Assembly (NCBI RefSeq): GCF_011516635.5
Contig: NZ_CP096255.1
Span: 7,190,501-7,254,500, forward strand
Reading direction: 5' to 3'
Length of the DNA stretch: 64,000 bases
DNA from: Bradyrhizobium barranii subsp. apii
GTDB lineage: Bacteria > Pseudomonadota > Alphaproteobacteria > Rhizobiales > Xanthobacteraceae
In this document: in pieces, positions 51,783 through 62,513 of the stretch
Numbering within the stretch: position 1 is the first letter of the stretch
Layout: every line of letters starts with the position of its first letter
The notes under the pieces: model-generated
Databases searched by the model: none
The model's input: only the letters and a program-made list of their open reading frames with translations
Told to the model about the DNA's origin: nothing
Made by a program: the position numbers and the translations under genes

Positions 51783-52508
51783 CTAGAACGGATCGACCGG
51801 CACCGCGAAGACATAGCCGACGCCGCGCTCGGTCTGAATGACGCGCGGCGCGCTCGGATCGGTCTCCAGCTTGCGCCGCAGCCGCAGCACCTGGACGTCG
51901 ATGCTGCGATCGAAAATATCCTCATGGATGCGGGTCGCCTGCAGCAGATGCTCGCGGGTCAGGGGACGCTGCGGCGCCTCGAGAAAGGCCAGCAGCAGCG
52001 CATATTCTCCCTTGCTCAACGGCACCGGCGCTTCGTCGGGATCGGTCAGCTTTCGGCTGCGGCGTTCGAGCTTCCAGCCACTGAAGCGATAGCCCCCGCG
52101 CTCGGGATCGCGGGCGCGCGCGGCCCGTCCCATCTCCTGCCGCCGCAACACCGCGCGGACGCGCGCCAGCAGCTCCCTCAGGGAGAACGGCTTGATGATG
52201 TAGTCGTCGGCGCCGAGCTCGAGCCCGACGATGCGATCGATCTCGTCGGGACGATGGCCCGTGGTGATGATGACCGGCACGTCGGAATGCGACCGGATTT
52301 CCCTCAACAGGTCCAGACCGTCATCCTGACCAAGCCGAAGGTCGAGGATGATCAGGCTCGGCTGGCTGCCATCGAGATAGTGGTTCAATTCCGATCTGTT
52401 GGAGGCCGCCCTCGTCGGGATATTGTGCTCCTCGAGATATTTGATCACCATTTGCCTTAACGTCGGATCGTCATCGACGACGACGATGTGGCCAATATCT
52501 GCAAGCAT
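51783..52508 (-). CDS. OmpR/VirG-type response regulator
   Basis: A 241-residue two-component regulator. Receiver domain: D12-D14 acidic pocket, phosphoacceptor D56 (LIILDLRLG), T83, and K106 (YIIKPFS). The winged-helix output domain (about 140-240) carries LTREHLLQATR, DRSIDVQVLRLRRKLE and GVGYVF. It is the first gene of the cluster that continues with DUF1127, peroxidase and the VirA-like kinase on the same strand, so it is the probable partner of that kinase. VirG-like assignment rests on this pairing and general similarity. Confidence 0.92.
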   Translation of the reverse strand: MLADIGHIVVVDDDPTLRQMVIKYLEEHNIPTRAASNRSELNHYLDGSQPSLIILDLRLGQDDGLDLLREIRSHSDVPVIITTGHRPDEIDRIVGLELGADDYIIKPFSLRELLARVRAVLRRQEMGRAARARDPERGGYRFSGWKLERRSRKLTDPDEAPVPLSKGEYALLLAFLEAPQRPLTREHLLQATRIHEDIFDRSIDVQVLRLRRKLETDPSAPRVIQTERGVGYVFAVPVDPF

Positions 52509-52873
52509 TCCATACTCTCAAAATTCGCCGTCCGCCGAGTGAGCTGTACCTAAGAATTGCGAACGTCAACGTCCGGCTGTGGTGAAATGATATTGATGTC
52601 GTCCGAATTGGAATCGCTCAAAATAGAACGGGATATCCGAGGCCATCGGCACACACTGAGTCTATCTATGGTGCCGTGATGACGTCGCAACAGGGTAATT
52701 CTGCGGCTAATTCCGCCGGATGTCGCATACGTGAATAATTGTGATCCCAACGCTTACTACTTTGGGGCGATAGGAAGCCTGCGGCCTGCGCTGTCGTTCA
52801 GCGACTGCGATGTGCTGCGCAGGCTGTTGCCCGCCCCCGCAGGGCGCGATCGTTTGCGGGCTTCACGGAATCA
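52509..52873. other. Intergenic region without recognised gene
   Basis: Between the response regulator start and the cytochrome c stop. It is noticeably richer in A/T near 52540-52760 than flanking genes and must hold the promoter of the response-regulator cluster. I see no protein, RNA or repeat that I can support. Confidence 0.5.
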
Positions 52874-53797
52874 TCAGGAGCCCGGCAGAGCCAACAGGTA
52901 CTGGTAGATCGCGGCGAGATCGTCGTCATCCATCCGCCCGATCGGCCGCCACGGCATCTGCTCGCCGAGCCGATGCCCGTTCGGATCAACGCCTGTGCGC
53001 ATGGTGTCGACGAATTGCGCAAGGCTCCAGTTCTTGACGATACCGAGGTCCGGTCCGAGCGGCGGCAATTGTCCCGGCACGCCGCCGCCGAGATCCCTGC
53101 CGTGGCATTCGCGGCAATCCTGATAGGACAGCAGGTACTTGCCATAGAGCGCCGTCGGCGCCTTCGGCGGCGCGGTGATCACGCCGGTGAAGACGGGCTT
53201 CGCATCCGGCAACAGTCCGGCGCCCAGCATCACGATGCCCAGCAGGCTGAAGCGATCCGGCGGATCCGGGGTCTGCGTACCGCTCGCGGGCAGGCTGCGG
53301 ATGTAGGCGATCACCGCCTTGGTGTCGTCGTCACTGAGCCGGCCGGCATTGGTGAAGGACATGATCGCCAGCCAGCGCCCCCTCGCGTCGATCCCATTGC
53401 GAATGGCACGAAAGATCTCGGCATCGGACCAATTCTTCAAGACGCCGGCGGGCGTGAGATTGGCCGGCACGAACGAGCCGATGGGAATCGGGAGATCCTT
53501 GGCCACGTCGCCGCCGCCGGTCAGCGTCCCGGTCTGCGAGTGACATGCGGCGCAAAAGCCGTCGGCCACGGCCATGCCTCGGGCAATCTGGTCCGGTGTC
53601 GCCTCGATCTTCACATCCGGGACCGGCGCAGAACGGGCGTGTTGCCGGACGATACCGACCGCGGTCAAAGCGGCAACGCCGAACACTGAGATGGCCAGCA
53701 TGGCCGTCAGCACCATGCCGCTCCACTTCGCCAGAGCAGATTTCGTCCGGGAGGCGCGAACGCCCAGCCAGGCCAGAAACGCGATGAACGCAACCAT
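52874..53797 (-). CDS. Membrane-anchored di-heme cytochrome c
   Basis: A protein of about 307 residues. An N-terminal membrane region (FIAFLAWLGV and LTAMLAISVFGVAALTAVG, separated by a Lys/Arg loop) is followed by two cytochrome c domains with CAACHS (near residue 82) and CRECHG (near residue 229). The frame is open upstream without an ATG, back to a TGA, so ATG 53797 is the likely start. FRAIRNGIDARGRWLAIMSF and DTMRTGVDPNGHRL, with axial Met, are typical of the two-domain c-type cytochromes that pass electrons from periplasmic dehydrogenases. Its partner is not in the immediate neighbourhood. Confidence 0.87.
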   Translation of the reverse strand: MVAFIAFLAWLGVRASRTKSALAKWSGMVLTAMLAISVFGVAALTAVGIVRQHARSAPVPDVKIEATPDQIARGMAVADGFCAACHSQTGTLTGGGDVAKDLPIPIGSFVPANLTPAGVLKNWSDAEIFRAIRNGIDARGRWLAIMSFTNAGRLSDDDTKAVIAYIRSLPASGTQTPDPPDRFSLLGIVMLGAGLLPDAKPVFTGVITAPPKAPTALYGKYLLSYQDCRECHGRDLGGGVPGQLPPLGPDLGIVKNWSLAQFVDTMRTGVDPNGHRLGEQMPWRPIGRMDDDDLAAIYQYLLALPGS

Positions 53798-54213
53798 CGC
53801 AATCAGGGCGACAATATTTGTCCATGCCAGTCCTCAATGAATTGGGCGCGACCGATGCCGCGCGACATCCGGATCGTCAAAAATGAATTTCGGCCGACGC
53901 CAACGCGCCAATATCTGCGAAGGTGTGCCATGCGGAGGTCTGCCGGATTAACAGCGCGGTGTTTCCGTGCCGTTTCATCGCCCGCCGCTCGCGTTACAAT
54001 TGTAATCCCGTGCGAGTTATCGGCTTCCGGCGCGATGTCACCGGTTTTTGCACCGGCCTTTTTGCCCGGCCTTGGCAGCGCCACGATGCGTTGCCGCCGT
54101 AACCATTTTCGCTGCCGCCGGAAGTCTTGGCGTAACGGCGATCGCTTCAATTGCCTCTCACTCGACCGACGCTCTGGGGCGACCGTGCATCGATCATCAA
54201 GAGGTCAACTCAC
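53798..54213. other. Intergenic region between divergent genes, no gene recognised
   Basis: Leader of the glycosyltransferase gene and upstream DNA of the cytochrome gene. Frames here are short and look non-coding. It holds GC-rich repeats such as CCGGCCTTTTTGCCCGGCCTT at about 54052-54072, which can fold, but no feature is well supported. Confidence 0.45.
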
Positions 54214-55560
54214 ATGAAGATTCTTATCGCTTCGACACCTGCGACGGGTCATCTCAATCCGATGCTGGCGATCACGCAAATCCTGCGTGGCGATGGTCAC
54301 GAGATCGCTTTCCTGACGGGCACCGCCTTTCGTGCCCGCGTCGAAGCCAGCGGCGTGAAGTTCTTTCCCCTTCCCGAGGACGCGGACTTCGATCCGAACG
54401 ACGTCTTCTCGCGATTCCCCGAACTCAAGACCATTCCGCCGGGACTGGAGTGGTTCCGTGTTGCTTGCGAGCGCATCTTCGTCGACGCCATTCCGGCTCA
54501 GCACCAGGGGCTGCTGCAAATCCTGCGGCAATTCCCCGCCGACATCATTGTCGCCGACGACATGCTGTTCGGTGTGCTGCCGATGCTGCTCGGACCGCGC
54601 TCGCAGCGGCCTCCCATCGCGCTCTGCGGGACCTCGTTTCTGCATTGGGCGCGCGAGGACGGCGGGCCCAATTTCCTCGGTCTGCCGCCGGCAAAGAGCG
54701 ACGAGGAGCGCGATCGCTATGCGGCCATGGCGCGGGAATTTGATGCGGCAGTCGATCAGCCGGTGTCGATGCGCCTGAACCGGGCGTTGAAGTCTCTCGG
54801 GGTCGGGCCGATCGCGATGCCGCTGTTCCATTCCGTGGTCGCTCTCGGGGATGCCTATCTGCAATTGTCGGTGCCAAGCTTCGAATTTCCTCGCGAGATT
54901 CCGCCCTCAGTGCATTTCGTCGGCACTCCGCCGATCATCGCCAACCAGGTTCCGCCGCCGTCCTGGGCCGAAGAGCTCGACGGATCGCGCAAGATCGTTC
55001 TGGTGACGCAGGGAACGGTGGCCAATCACAATTTCAATCTGCTGGTTGCCCCGACGCTGGCGGCCCTCGCGGACGAGGAAGACATCCTGGTGATCGTGAC
55101 GGCAGGCGGCCGCCCGATTGACGCCATCCCCGGCAAGATCCCGTCGAACGCGCGCATCGCCAGCTATCTGCCGTTCGAATGGCTGCTGCCGAACGTCGAC
55201 GTGCTCGTCACCGATGGCGGCTATGGCAGCGTCAACCAGGCCATGAGCTTCGGCATCCCGCTAGTCACCGCGGGGCTGACCGAAGACAAGGCCGACGTCA
55301 ACGCGCGGGTCGCATGGTCCGGGGTCGGCATCAACCTCGCGACCAACGAGCCGACACCGAAGGCATTGCGCGACGCGGTGCGGACGGTGCTCGATCAACC
55401 CCGCTTCCAGTCGCGTGCATCGCAGATCGCGGACGAATTCGCCGGGATCGACACGCGGGCCGAAGTCCTCCGGGTCATCGGCGGGCTCGTGGCCGACGAG
55501 AGCTCGCGCACCGGCGCGATGGTGGCAAGCCGGGGGCGGCGCGCCGAACGGCGCGCGTAA
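54214..55560 (+). CDS. MGT-type (UDP-glycosyltransferase-like, GT1) glycosyltransferase
   Basis: A 448-residue GT-B fold enzyme. ATG 54214 has AAGAGG about ten bases upstream and begins KILIASTPATGHLNPMLAI, the usual N-terminus of the group; the frame extends upstream to 54151 without similarity. The donor-binding C-terminal half includes IVLVTQGTVANHNFN, RIASYLPFEWLLPNVDVLVTDGG, and GYGSVNQAMSFGIPLV, as in macrolide or zeaxanthin-type glycosyltransferases. The acceptor is unknown. It is followed 85 bp later by a drug-type MFS exporter; together they may modify and export a small molecule. Confidence 0.88.
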   Translation: MKILIASTPATGHLNPMLAITQILRGDGHEIAFLTGTAFRARVEASGVKFFPLPEDADFDPNDVFSRFPELKTIPPGLEWFRVACERIFVDAIPAQHQGLLQILRQFPADIIVADDMLFGVLPMLLGPRSQRPPIALCGTSFLHWAREDGGPNFLGLPPAKSDEERDRYAAMAREFDAAVDQPVSMRLNRALKSLGVGPIAMPLFHSVVALGDAYLQLSVPSFEFPREIPPSVHFVGTPPIIANQVPPPSWAEELDGSRKIVLVTQGTVANHNFNLLVAPTLAALADEEDILVIVTAGGRPIDAIPGKIPSNARIASYLPFEWLLPNVDVLVTDGGYGSVNQAMSFGIPLVTAGLTEDKADVNARVAWSGVGINLATNEPTPKALRDAVRTVLDQPRFQSRASQIADEFAGIDTRAEVLRVIGGLVADESSRTGAMVASRGRRAERRA

Positions 55561-55645
55561 TCGCCCGAACGCGGCGATGGAGGGCGGGCGACCGCACCTC
55601 CATCACCTCATGCACATCGAACAAGCCGGAACCGGATAACCGTCC

Positions 55646-56896
55646 ATGCAAATCGACCCCGCATCCTTCGCCTTCACGTTGCTGCTCGGTTTTCTGGCGG
55701 CCGTGCCCTATTCCGGCATCGACATCAATCTGCCGGCGCTGGCAGCGACCGGCGCGACGCTCGACGCGAGCGCGTCGGATGTCGGGCTGACCATGAGCGC
55801 CTTCATGCTCAGCCTCGCCACCGCGCCGCTGATCTACGGACCAATCTCCGACCGCCTGGGCCGCAAGCCGATTCTGGCATTCGGCCTCGTACTGTTCGTC
55901 GCAGCAAGCCTTGCCTGCGCGAAAGCGTCCTCGCTGCCGGTTCTGTTGCTGGGCCGCTTCGTCCAGGGCATCGGCGCCGCCGCCACCGCAACGACCTTTG
56001 CCATCATTCGCGATCTCTTCGACGGCAACGCCGCGCGAGGCAAGATCGCCAACGTCATGGTCACGGTCAATGTCGCGACCGTGATCGCACCGACGGCCGG
56101 CGCCGCCCTGCTGGCGATCGCCGGCTGGCGATCGATCTATGCCGCCCAGGCGGGGATCGGTCTCATGCTGCTGGTCGTGGTGATGTTTCGCTTCGCGGAG
56201 ACTGCGACGACCGACCGCGCCGGCCGCCTGGGGCTTTCTGCTGTCATCGACAGCTACCGCCAGGTGCTGACGCATCCGGTGTCGTTGCCTTTCATCCTGG
56301 TCGGCGCCGCGGGCGGCGCGACCGTGTTTGCCTACGTCACCGGCGCCTCGCTGTTCTTCGTCGGCGCCATCGGACTGCGCCCGGAGCAATATGGCCTGAT
56401 CTTCAGCGCATGCTCGGGGGCCGTCATGGTCGGCGCCTTTCTCGACGGCCAGCTCGGCCGGCGCGGCGTAGAGTCCGCCCGCATGCTCGCAACCGGGCTG
56501 ACGCTGTCGGCCGCCGCCAGCACCGCCCTGCTCGCGATGACGTTGGCCGGGTGGATGCCCACGTCACTCGTGGTTGCGCTGCTGATGGCGGTCGCACTCG
56601 GCTTCGGGTTCAGCGTGCCGAACGTGATGAGCGCGACGATGCAGCGTCTCCCGGAGATCGCGGGCGCCGTCAGCGCCGCCGCCGGAAGCATTCAGCTCAC
56701 CGCCGGCGCAATATCGAGCGGGCTGGTCGCACTTCGCTTCGACGGACGGACCGCGTTGTCGATGACCGCGGTGATGGCGGCAACCTCGCTGCTCGCTCTG
56801 GTTCTCTATCTGCTGGTCGCGCGCCCCGCCGAACGTCGCCTTCCGTCGCAGACGATCGATCCCGGCGTGGCGGTCCGAAGCCCCACGAAGTCCTGA
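55646..56896 (+). CDS. Bcr/CflA-type MFS drug exporter
   Basis: A 416-residue, twelve-helix MFS transporter. The loop 2-3 motif GPISDRLGRKPILAFG and helix 5 GATLLAIAGWRSIYAAQAGIG-like sequence (GAALLAIAGWRSIY here) follow the DHA1/Bcr pattern; LPALAATGATLDASASDVGLTMSAF near the N-terminus is typical of that group. It lies 85 bp after the glycosyltransferase gene and probably belongs to the same transcription unit. The tRNA fragment starts about 60 bp after its stop. Confidence 0.9.
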   Translation: MQIDPASFAFTLLLGFLAAVPYSGIDINLPALAATGATLDASASDVGLTMSAFMLSLATAPLIYGPISDRLGRKPILAFGLVLFVAASLACAKASSLPVLLLGRFVQGIGAAATATTFAIIRDLFDGNAARGKIANVMVTVNVATVIAPTAGAALLAIAGWRSIYAAQAGIGLMLLVVVMFRFAETATTDRAGRLGLSAVIDSYRQVLTHPVSLPFILVGAAGGATVFAYVTGASLFFVGAIGLRPEQYGLIFSACSGAVMVGAFLDGQLGRRGVESARMLATGLTLSAAASTALLAMTLAGWMPTSLVVALLMAVALGFGFSVPNVMSATMQRLPEIAGAVSAAAGSIQLTAGAISSGLVALRFDGRTALSMTAVMAATSLLALVLYLLVARPAERRLPSQTIDPGVAVRSPTKS

Positions 56897-56955
56897 GTTC
56901 GCCGGATCCGGCTGGCAGCCCGGCGCATCCGTCGGGTTGCGACCTGACTAGGCCA

Positions 56956-56994
56956 GTGAGGGATCGAACCTCCGCATGGCGGAACCAAAACCTG
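56956..56994 (-). pseudogene. 3' fragment of a tRNA-Gln gene
   Basis: About 38 nt match the T-arm and anticodon part of the intact tRNA-Gln at 63029-63103 in the same orientation. On the minus strand it reads GGTTTTGGTTCCGCCATGCG, then the T-loop GGAGGTTCGATCCCTC. Three mismatches in 35 positions; the anticodon TTG is kept. The 5' half is missing and the acceptor end is different. This is what an integrative element that used tRNA-Gln as its target site would leave at its distal end. Confidence 0.75.
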
Positions 56995-57131
56995 TTTGAT
57001 TGTTCGACGATTTCAATCCGCATTTGGAACAAGCGGCGTGGGGCGCCCCGCCCTTATTCTCGCCGCCATCATCCTTCAGGAACGCGCGCAGGGGGCGGGC
57101 TCCTCCAGGGGGCAGTTCCCAAAGGTTCTGC

Positions 57132-58154
57132 GTGATCATCCGACGTTTAGTGCAACACGAAGTGATTGCGTCCCGCCGTGCGCTCCTTGGCGGGCTTGCG
57201 TCCTCAGCCTGCGTTGTCGCGCTGGGCGGATGCGCCAGCCTGGGTGCTACCGGCGCACGCTACGACGCTTCATCGCTCTCGGTCGACCCTACGTTGCTCG
57301 TCGTAACCACGCGCAAGCCAGTGAACGGCGGCCGGTCGAAGCCGTGGTTCGGGCCGGAGCGGGCTTCTACGATGACCGTCGCACGAGCGAAGCTTGTGGC
57401 GCCTGGTGACAGCCGTTTTTCTCTGGCTGCAGCGGGACTTGACGATTGGCGTCTTGATGGGGTCGAGCCGGTATCGGGCGATGTCGGCAGTCTTGTCGCG
57501 CAGGCCGGCGGCGGACCAGACGTCCTGATCTACGTGCACGGCTTCAAGCAGACGTTCGAGACGGCGGCGCTCGATGCCGCGCATCTCTCCGATGGCATCA
57601 GGTTCCGCGGTCAGACGATGGTATTCTCCTGGCCCTCGAAGGCTGGACTGTTCGACTACGCCTATGACCGCGACAGCGCAATGTGGTCCCGCGATGGCTT
57701 CGAACGCGTGCTGCAATCTGTCGTGACGAGTTCAAGCGCCGGCCGCGTCCACATCGTCGCGCACAGCATGGGAACCATGTTGACGCTCGAAAGCCTGCGC
57801 CAGCTCTATGCGCGATCCGGTGACGCCGTTGCGGGCAAGATCGGGGCCGTGGTGTTCGCTGCGCCGGACATCGACATGGACGTGTTCTCGTCGTCGATCA
57901 ACCGCATCGGTCCGCTTTCGCGCAAGATCACCGTCATCGCCGCAACGAACGACCGCGCGCTGGCGTTGTCGGGGCAAATCGCCGGTGGGATGACACGGGT
58001 CGGCGCTGCCGAGAAGACCGCCATCGAAGGGCTCGGGGTGCGCGTGGTCGATGCGTCCGAGGCAGGCTGGGGCGTTATCAACCACGACCTGTTCCTGTCG
58101 AATGCGGAGGTGCGCCAGGTGATCCGCCGCTCGATTGATACCGTGGCCGCGTGA
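57132..58154 (+). CDS. Lipoprotein alpha/beta hydrolase (DUF900-type esterase)
   Basis: About 340 residues from GTG 57132, with AAAGG six bases upstream; other GTG starts at 57150 and 57162 are possible. The N-terminus has SRRALLGG and a lipobox (VVALGGC), so it is an exported lipoprotein, perhaps by Tat. The DUF900 family signatures IYVHGFKQTFETAALDAA, MVFSWPSKAG, and the nucleophile Ser in IVAHSMGTML are clear; the Asp in FAAPDIDMDVF and the late His in INHDLFLSN complete the triad. Function is unknown beyond esterase-type chemistry. It lies inside the segment bounded by tRNA-Gln sequences. Confidence 0.85.
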   Translation: MIIRRLVQHEVIASRRALLGGLASSACVVALGGCASLGATGARYDASSLSVDPTLLVVTTRKPVNGGRSKPWFGPERASTMTVARAKLVAPGDSRFSLAAAGLDDWRLDGVEPVSGDVGSLVAQAGGGPDVLIYVHGFKQTFETAALDAAHLSDGIRFRGQTMVFSWPSKAGLFDYAYDRDSAMWSRDGFERVLQSVVTSSSAGRVHIVAHSMGTMLTLESLRQLYARSGDAVAGKIGAVVFAAPDIDMDVFSSSINRIGPLSRKITVIAATNDRALALSGQIAGGMTRVGAAEKTAIEGLGVRVVDASEAGWGVINHDLFLSNAEVRQVIRRSIDTVAA

Positions 58155-58201
58155 ACCCGGCGTCGCGGAAACGATATCGCTGATAGAGAGGTATCTTGGG
58201 G

Positions 58202-58669
58202 CTAGCTCTGACATCCCGTTGACAGGTTCAATGCCTTGAACAGGCCATCGAAGACACCTGACCGGCAGGGCTTGACCTCCGCGACTGGCTTGGCGCGCCT
58301 GGCATTCGCAAATGCCTTGGACGTTTCCTGCACGGGCCGAGGTCTGGGCAGCATGACCGCGAATTTTCTCCCGCTTGCGGTGCGCTGGTGTGGCGCGATG
58401 ATCTTCAAAGGCTCTGGCGCAACATTCGCCGTTTGATCCGGCGGAGGCATCGGTTCGCTCAGGGAGACCGGCTGCGGAGGCGCTTCAAGTTGCATGTGCA
58501 TGTGCGGGGTCCCGAGCCGGTCTGCCGTCGTCAGCGTATCGGCTGAGACGCGTAACCCGACGGTCGCCTGAACAGACGGCGCGTTCACGGGCTTGGTCAT
58601 GCGCGGCGCCGTCTCAAGCTCCATCACCGCGAGTGTACTGAAGCCAGCGAGGATGAGAGCCGCCTTCAT
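58202..58669 (-). CDS. Secreted hypothetical protein, Pro-rich
   Basis: A 155-residue precursor with a weak signal peptide (MKAALILAGFSTLAVMELETA). The middle is rich in Pro, Gln and Thr; the last 50 residues are basic with PRPRPVQETSKAFANARRAK and end in FDGLFKALNLSTGCQS. No domain recognised. It is convergent with the lipoprotein hydrolase gene. The 280 bp to its right (58670-58950) hold no supported gene. Confidence 0.5.
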   Translation of the reverse strand: MKAALILAGFSTLAVMELETAPRMTKPVNAPSVQATVGLRVSADTLTTADRLGTPHMHMQLEAPPQPVSLSEPMPPPDQTANVAPEPLKIIAPHQRTASGRKFAVMLPRPRPVQETSKAFANARRAKPVAEVKPCRSGVFDGLFKALNLSTGCQS

Positions 58670-58950
58670 CTGATTTCACGCTTCCCGAACGAGACGCCTC
58701 GTTCAAAGCCTGCCGAAAATAAGCTCCCGAAAATCGGAGACCAATTGCAGACATCCAATAAGGCGGCTTGGCGGCAGAACTAAACCAGCCGGCGCGGCGA
58801 CCGGACAAGATCAGAGACAGGGTTAACACGGGTCATGCGAACCGGCCCTTATGCGGAGTGCTCGCTGTCGCCTGACGACCGGCACCTGAGGCCCCCCCTC
58901 AAGCGCGCAATGTGCTAGTCTGAGCCGGCACTCAGCCCGGACGGTGCACC

Positions 58951-59907
58951 GTGACCGATGGTCGTCACCCGGCATGGACCGAGGAAAGCCGCTTTCGCGG
59001 TGCGCTCGACGATGTGATGATCATCCCACTTGTTGTTGTCGCGCTCGTCACGAACAAGATCCTGCGTTTCGTTCTTGCGATCTTGATGCGGATGCTCGAC
59101 TACGCCTTCCCCTTTGCAATGCAGATTGTCTGGCTGCCGCTCTTCGCGGCCAGACTTGTCGGCGATGTCATCGTGACTGTCATCGATGGCGCGGTGCGCT
59201 TCCTTCCCCTGTCCGCGGCGAAGCGTCGACAGTGGGGTAGATCGATTCGCCGAAACTGGTTGTGGTTCCGGCGGAAGATCAGCTATCGGGCGTTCGAACA
59301 CGCTGTGCATGATGCCTTTGAAGGCGGCATGGCATGGGTGTTCAGAACATGCCGGCATCTCACGCCGAACGCCGCATTGCTCGTGATCCTGTGCGCGGTC
59401 CTTTGGCTGCCGATCTCTTTCGGTGCGGCAACGGCGATGCACGCGGTATTGTTTGCCAAGGTCACATCCTGGCCAGCCTGGATGCAACTCCTGCATCCGC
59501 TCGCAACGGTCATCGCGAAGAGCAAGCTTCTGGTGCTACCGGTCTATCCGGCAGCCTGGCCGCAGGCCAGAAAGCATCCACTCGTTCAGCTCGTCTTCAA
59601 GGGCTACGACGTCATCAAGCGCGTGCATGTGATCAGAAAGGTCGGCCTTCGCTATCGGCAGGCAGAGATCGCCGGGACCGCGGCGGTTGAGAGACTCGAG
59701 CGCATCGCCGGCCTCACATCGGCGGTGCGATGGTTGCGCGAGGCGCATGTCGCAGAGCATTTGGGCGTCGAGAAGCCCACTCAGGAATTGCGTTCGTTCT
59801 TCGCGCGATGGTCCATCAAGTTCTCGGCCGAATATTACGAAGCGAAGGAACGGCAAGCCTCAGCGGTCCCATCATCAGACAGCAGCAAGCCGCGACCGCC
59901 GAGTTGA
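58951..59907 (+). CDS. Membrane protein of unknown function
   Basis: A 318-residue protein starting GTG 58951. It has several predicted helices: IIPLVVVALVTNKILRFVLA, then MLDYAFPFAMQIVWLPLFAARLV, and ALLVILCAVLWLPISFGAAT, plus AVLFAKVTSWPAWMQLL. The C-terminal 110 residues are soluble and helical (about 205-300, with RYRQAEIAGTAAVERLERIAG). Not recognised as a known family. It lies 140 bp upstream of the convergent groEL stop, inside the tRNA-bounded segment. Confidence 0.6.
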   Translation: MTDGRHPAWTEESRFRGALDDVMIIPLVVVALVTNKILRFVLAILMRMLDYAFPFAMQIVWLPLFAARLVGDVIVTVIDGAVRFLPLSAAKRRQWGRSIRRNWLWFRRKISYRAFEHAVHDAFEGGMAWVFRTCRHLTPNAALLVILCAVLWLPISFGAATAMHAVLFAKVTSWPAWMQLLHPLATVIAKSKLLVLPVYPAAWPQARKHPLVQLVFKGYDVIKRVHVIRKVGLRYRQAEIAGTAAVERLERIAGLTSAVRWLREAHVAEHLGVEKPTQELRSFFARWSIKFSAEYYEAKERQASAVPSSDSSKPRPPS

Positions 59908-60047
59908 TCGTCAATCGCCAACGACCTCACCGTGCCGCCGTCGCTGCCTGATCTCTCTTCGACAGGCAGCGGACTGCGCCATTTCCAAATGAAGCAAGGA
60001 ATCGGCCATCCCTTCCCTTGTCTCCGTTCGGCCATGAGCGGGTTGAC

Positions 60048-61688
<1,641 letters not shown>

Positions 61689-61829
61689 GGCGATCTCCGT
61701 TTTCAACTGGTCAAATCCCAAAGGCCGCGCAACTGGCGAGCTCTTGAGGGATGAGATTTGAATTGCGGGCCTCATCCTTCGAGAACCCGGCTACGCCGAA
61801 TCCTCAGGGTAAGGAAAACCGGCTGGCGC

Positions 61830-62147
61830 TTACGCGGCCTTCTTCTTGGTGGCCGGCAGATCCGTGAGGACGCCCATGATGTCGCTTTCCTTCATGATCA
61901 GCAGGTCGACGCCGTCGATCTTGACTTCAGTGCCGGACCACTTGCCGAACAGCACGCGGTCGCCGACCTTCAGGTCGATCGGGATCAGCTTGCCGGCTTC
62001 GTCGCGGCCACCGGGGCCGACGGCGATGACTTCGCCCTGGGAGGGCTTCTCCTTGGCGGTGTCCGGAATGATGATGCCACCGGCTGTCTTGTCTTCGGCC
62101 TCTATGCGCTTGACCACGACGCGGTCATGGAGCGGACGGAATTTCAT
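61830..62147 (-). CDS. groES: Co-chaperonin GroES (10 kDa)
   Basis: A 105-residue co-chaperonin, ATG 62147 with GGGAGGAT seven bases upstream. It begins MKFRPLHDRVVVKRIEAEDK and carries the mobile loop TAGGIIIPDTAKEKP, the VIAVGPGGRDE roof and VGDRVLFGKWSGTEVKIDG. The upstream DNA to 62249 is the likely promoter region of the groESL operon. The frame continues upstream to 62198 but the extension is not family-like. Confidence 0.98.
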   Translation of the reverse strand: MKFRPLHDRVVVKRIEAEDKTAGGIIIPDTAKEKPSQGEVIAVGPGGRDEAGKLIPIDLKVGDRVLFGKWSGTEVKIDGVDLLIMKESDIMGVLTDLPATKKKAA

Positions 62148-62232
62148 GCGATCCTCCCTGGCTTTTGTAATTATTCTGGATAGGCAGTCGTAATGCACTA
62201 CGTGCCGTAACCGGAGTCTTCCGCGCCCATTA

Positions 62233-62250
62233 AGACGAGAGTCTTCGTCT
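62233..62250. terminator. Short hairpin between DUF1488 gene and groES
   Basis: AGACGA (62233-62238) pairs with TCGTCT (62245-62250) around GAGTCT. It touches the stop of the DUF1488 gene on the minus strand and lies about 85 bp upstream of groES, so it may end the upstream transcript or mark a control site. Only six base pairs. Confidence 0.3.
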
Positions 62251-62513
62251 CAAAAATTGGCGGCGACCAGATCGTAAGACCCCCTGCTGCCGCGGACGTA
62301 CACCCTGGCAGCGGCGGCACATATCACATCACGATTGGAATCGAATGCGTTCAGGAAACCGGATTCATTATTTGGTTGAGCGTCCGGTTGAAGTCGCCTC
62401 AGCGCGTCTTCCTCTATGAAGAACGATGCCTCTAACGCGCTATCGTATCCCCAAAAACGCACGGCGTGCCGCGTTCGGTCATATGAACGACTATAATTTG
62501 GAAACTCGATCAT
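62250..62513 (-). CDS. DUF1488 family protein
   Basis: An 87-residue protein with the family pattern FPNYSRSYDRTRHAVRFWGYDSALEASFFI, then EEDALRRLQP and the C-terminal RGSYDLVAANF. This small family is common in Rhizobiales and of unknown function; its mixed strands and helix suggest a compact cytoplasmic protein. It lies 100 bp upstream of groES on the same strand. Confidence 0.8.
   Translation of the reverse strand: MIEFPNYSRSYDRTRHAVRFWGYDSALEASFFIEEDALRRLQPDAQPNNESGFLNAFDSNRDVICAAAARVYVRGSRGSYDLVAANF

Noticed and set aside
62160..62215. Possible sigma-54 or NifA-type promoter before groES
   Set aside because: On the minus strand a GG...GC pair is present but spaced 8 bp instead of 10, so it does not fit the -24/-12 consensus.
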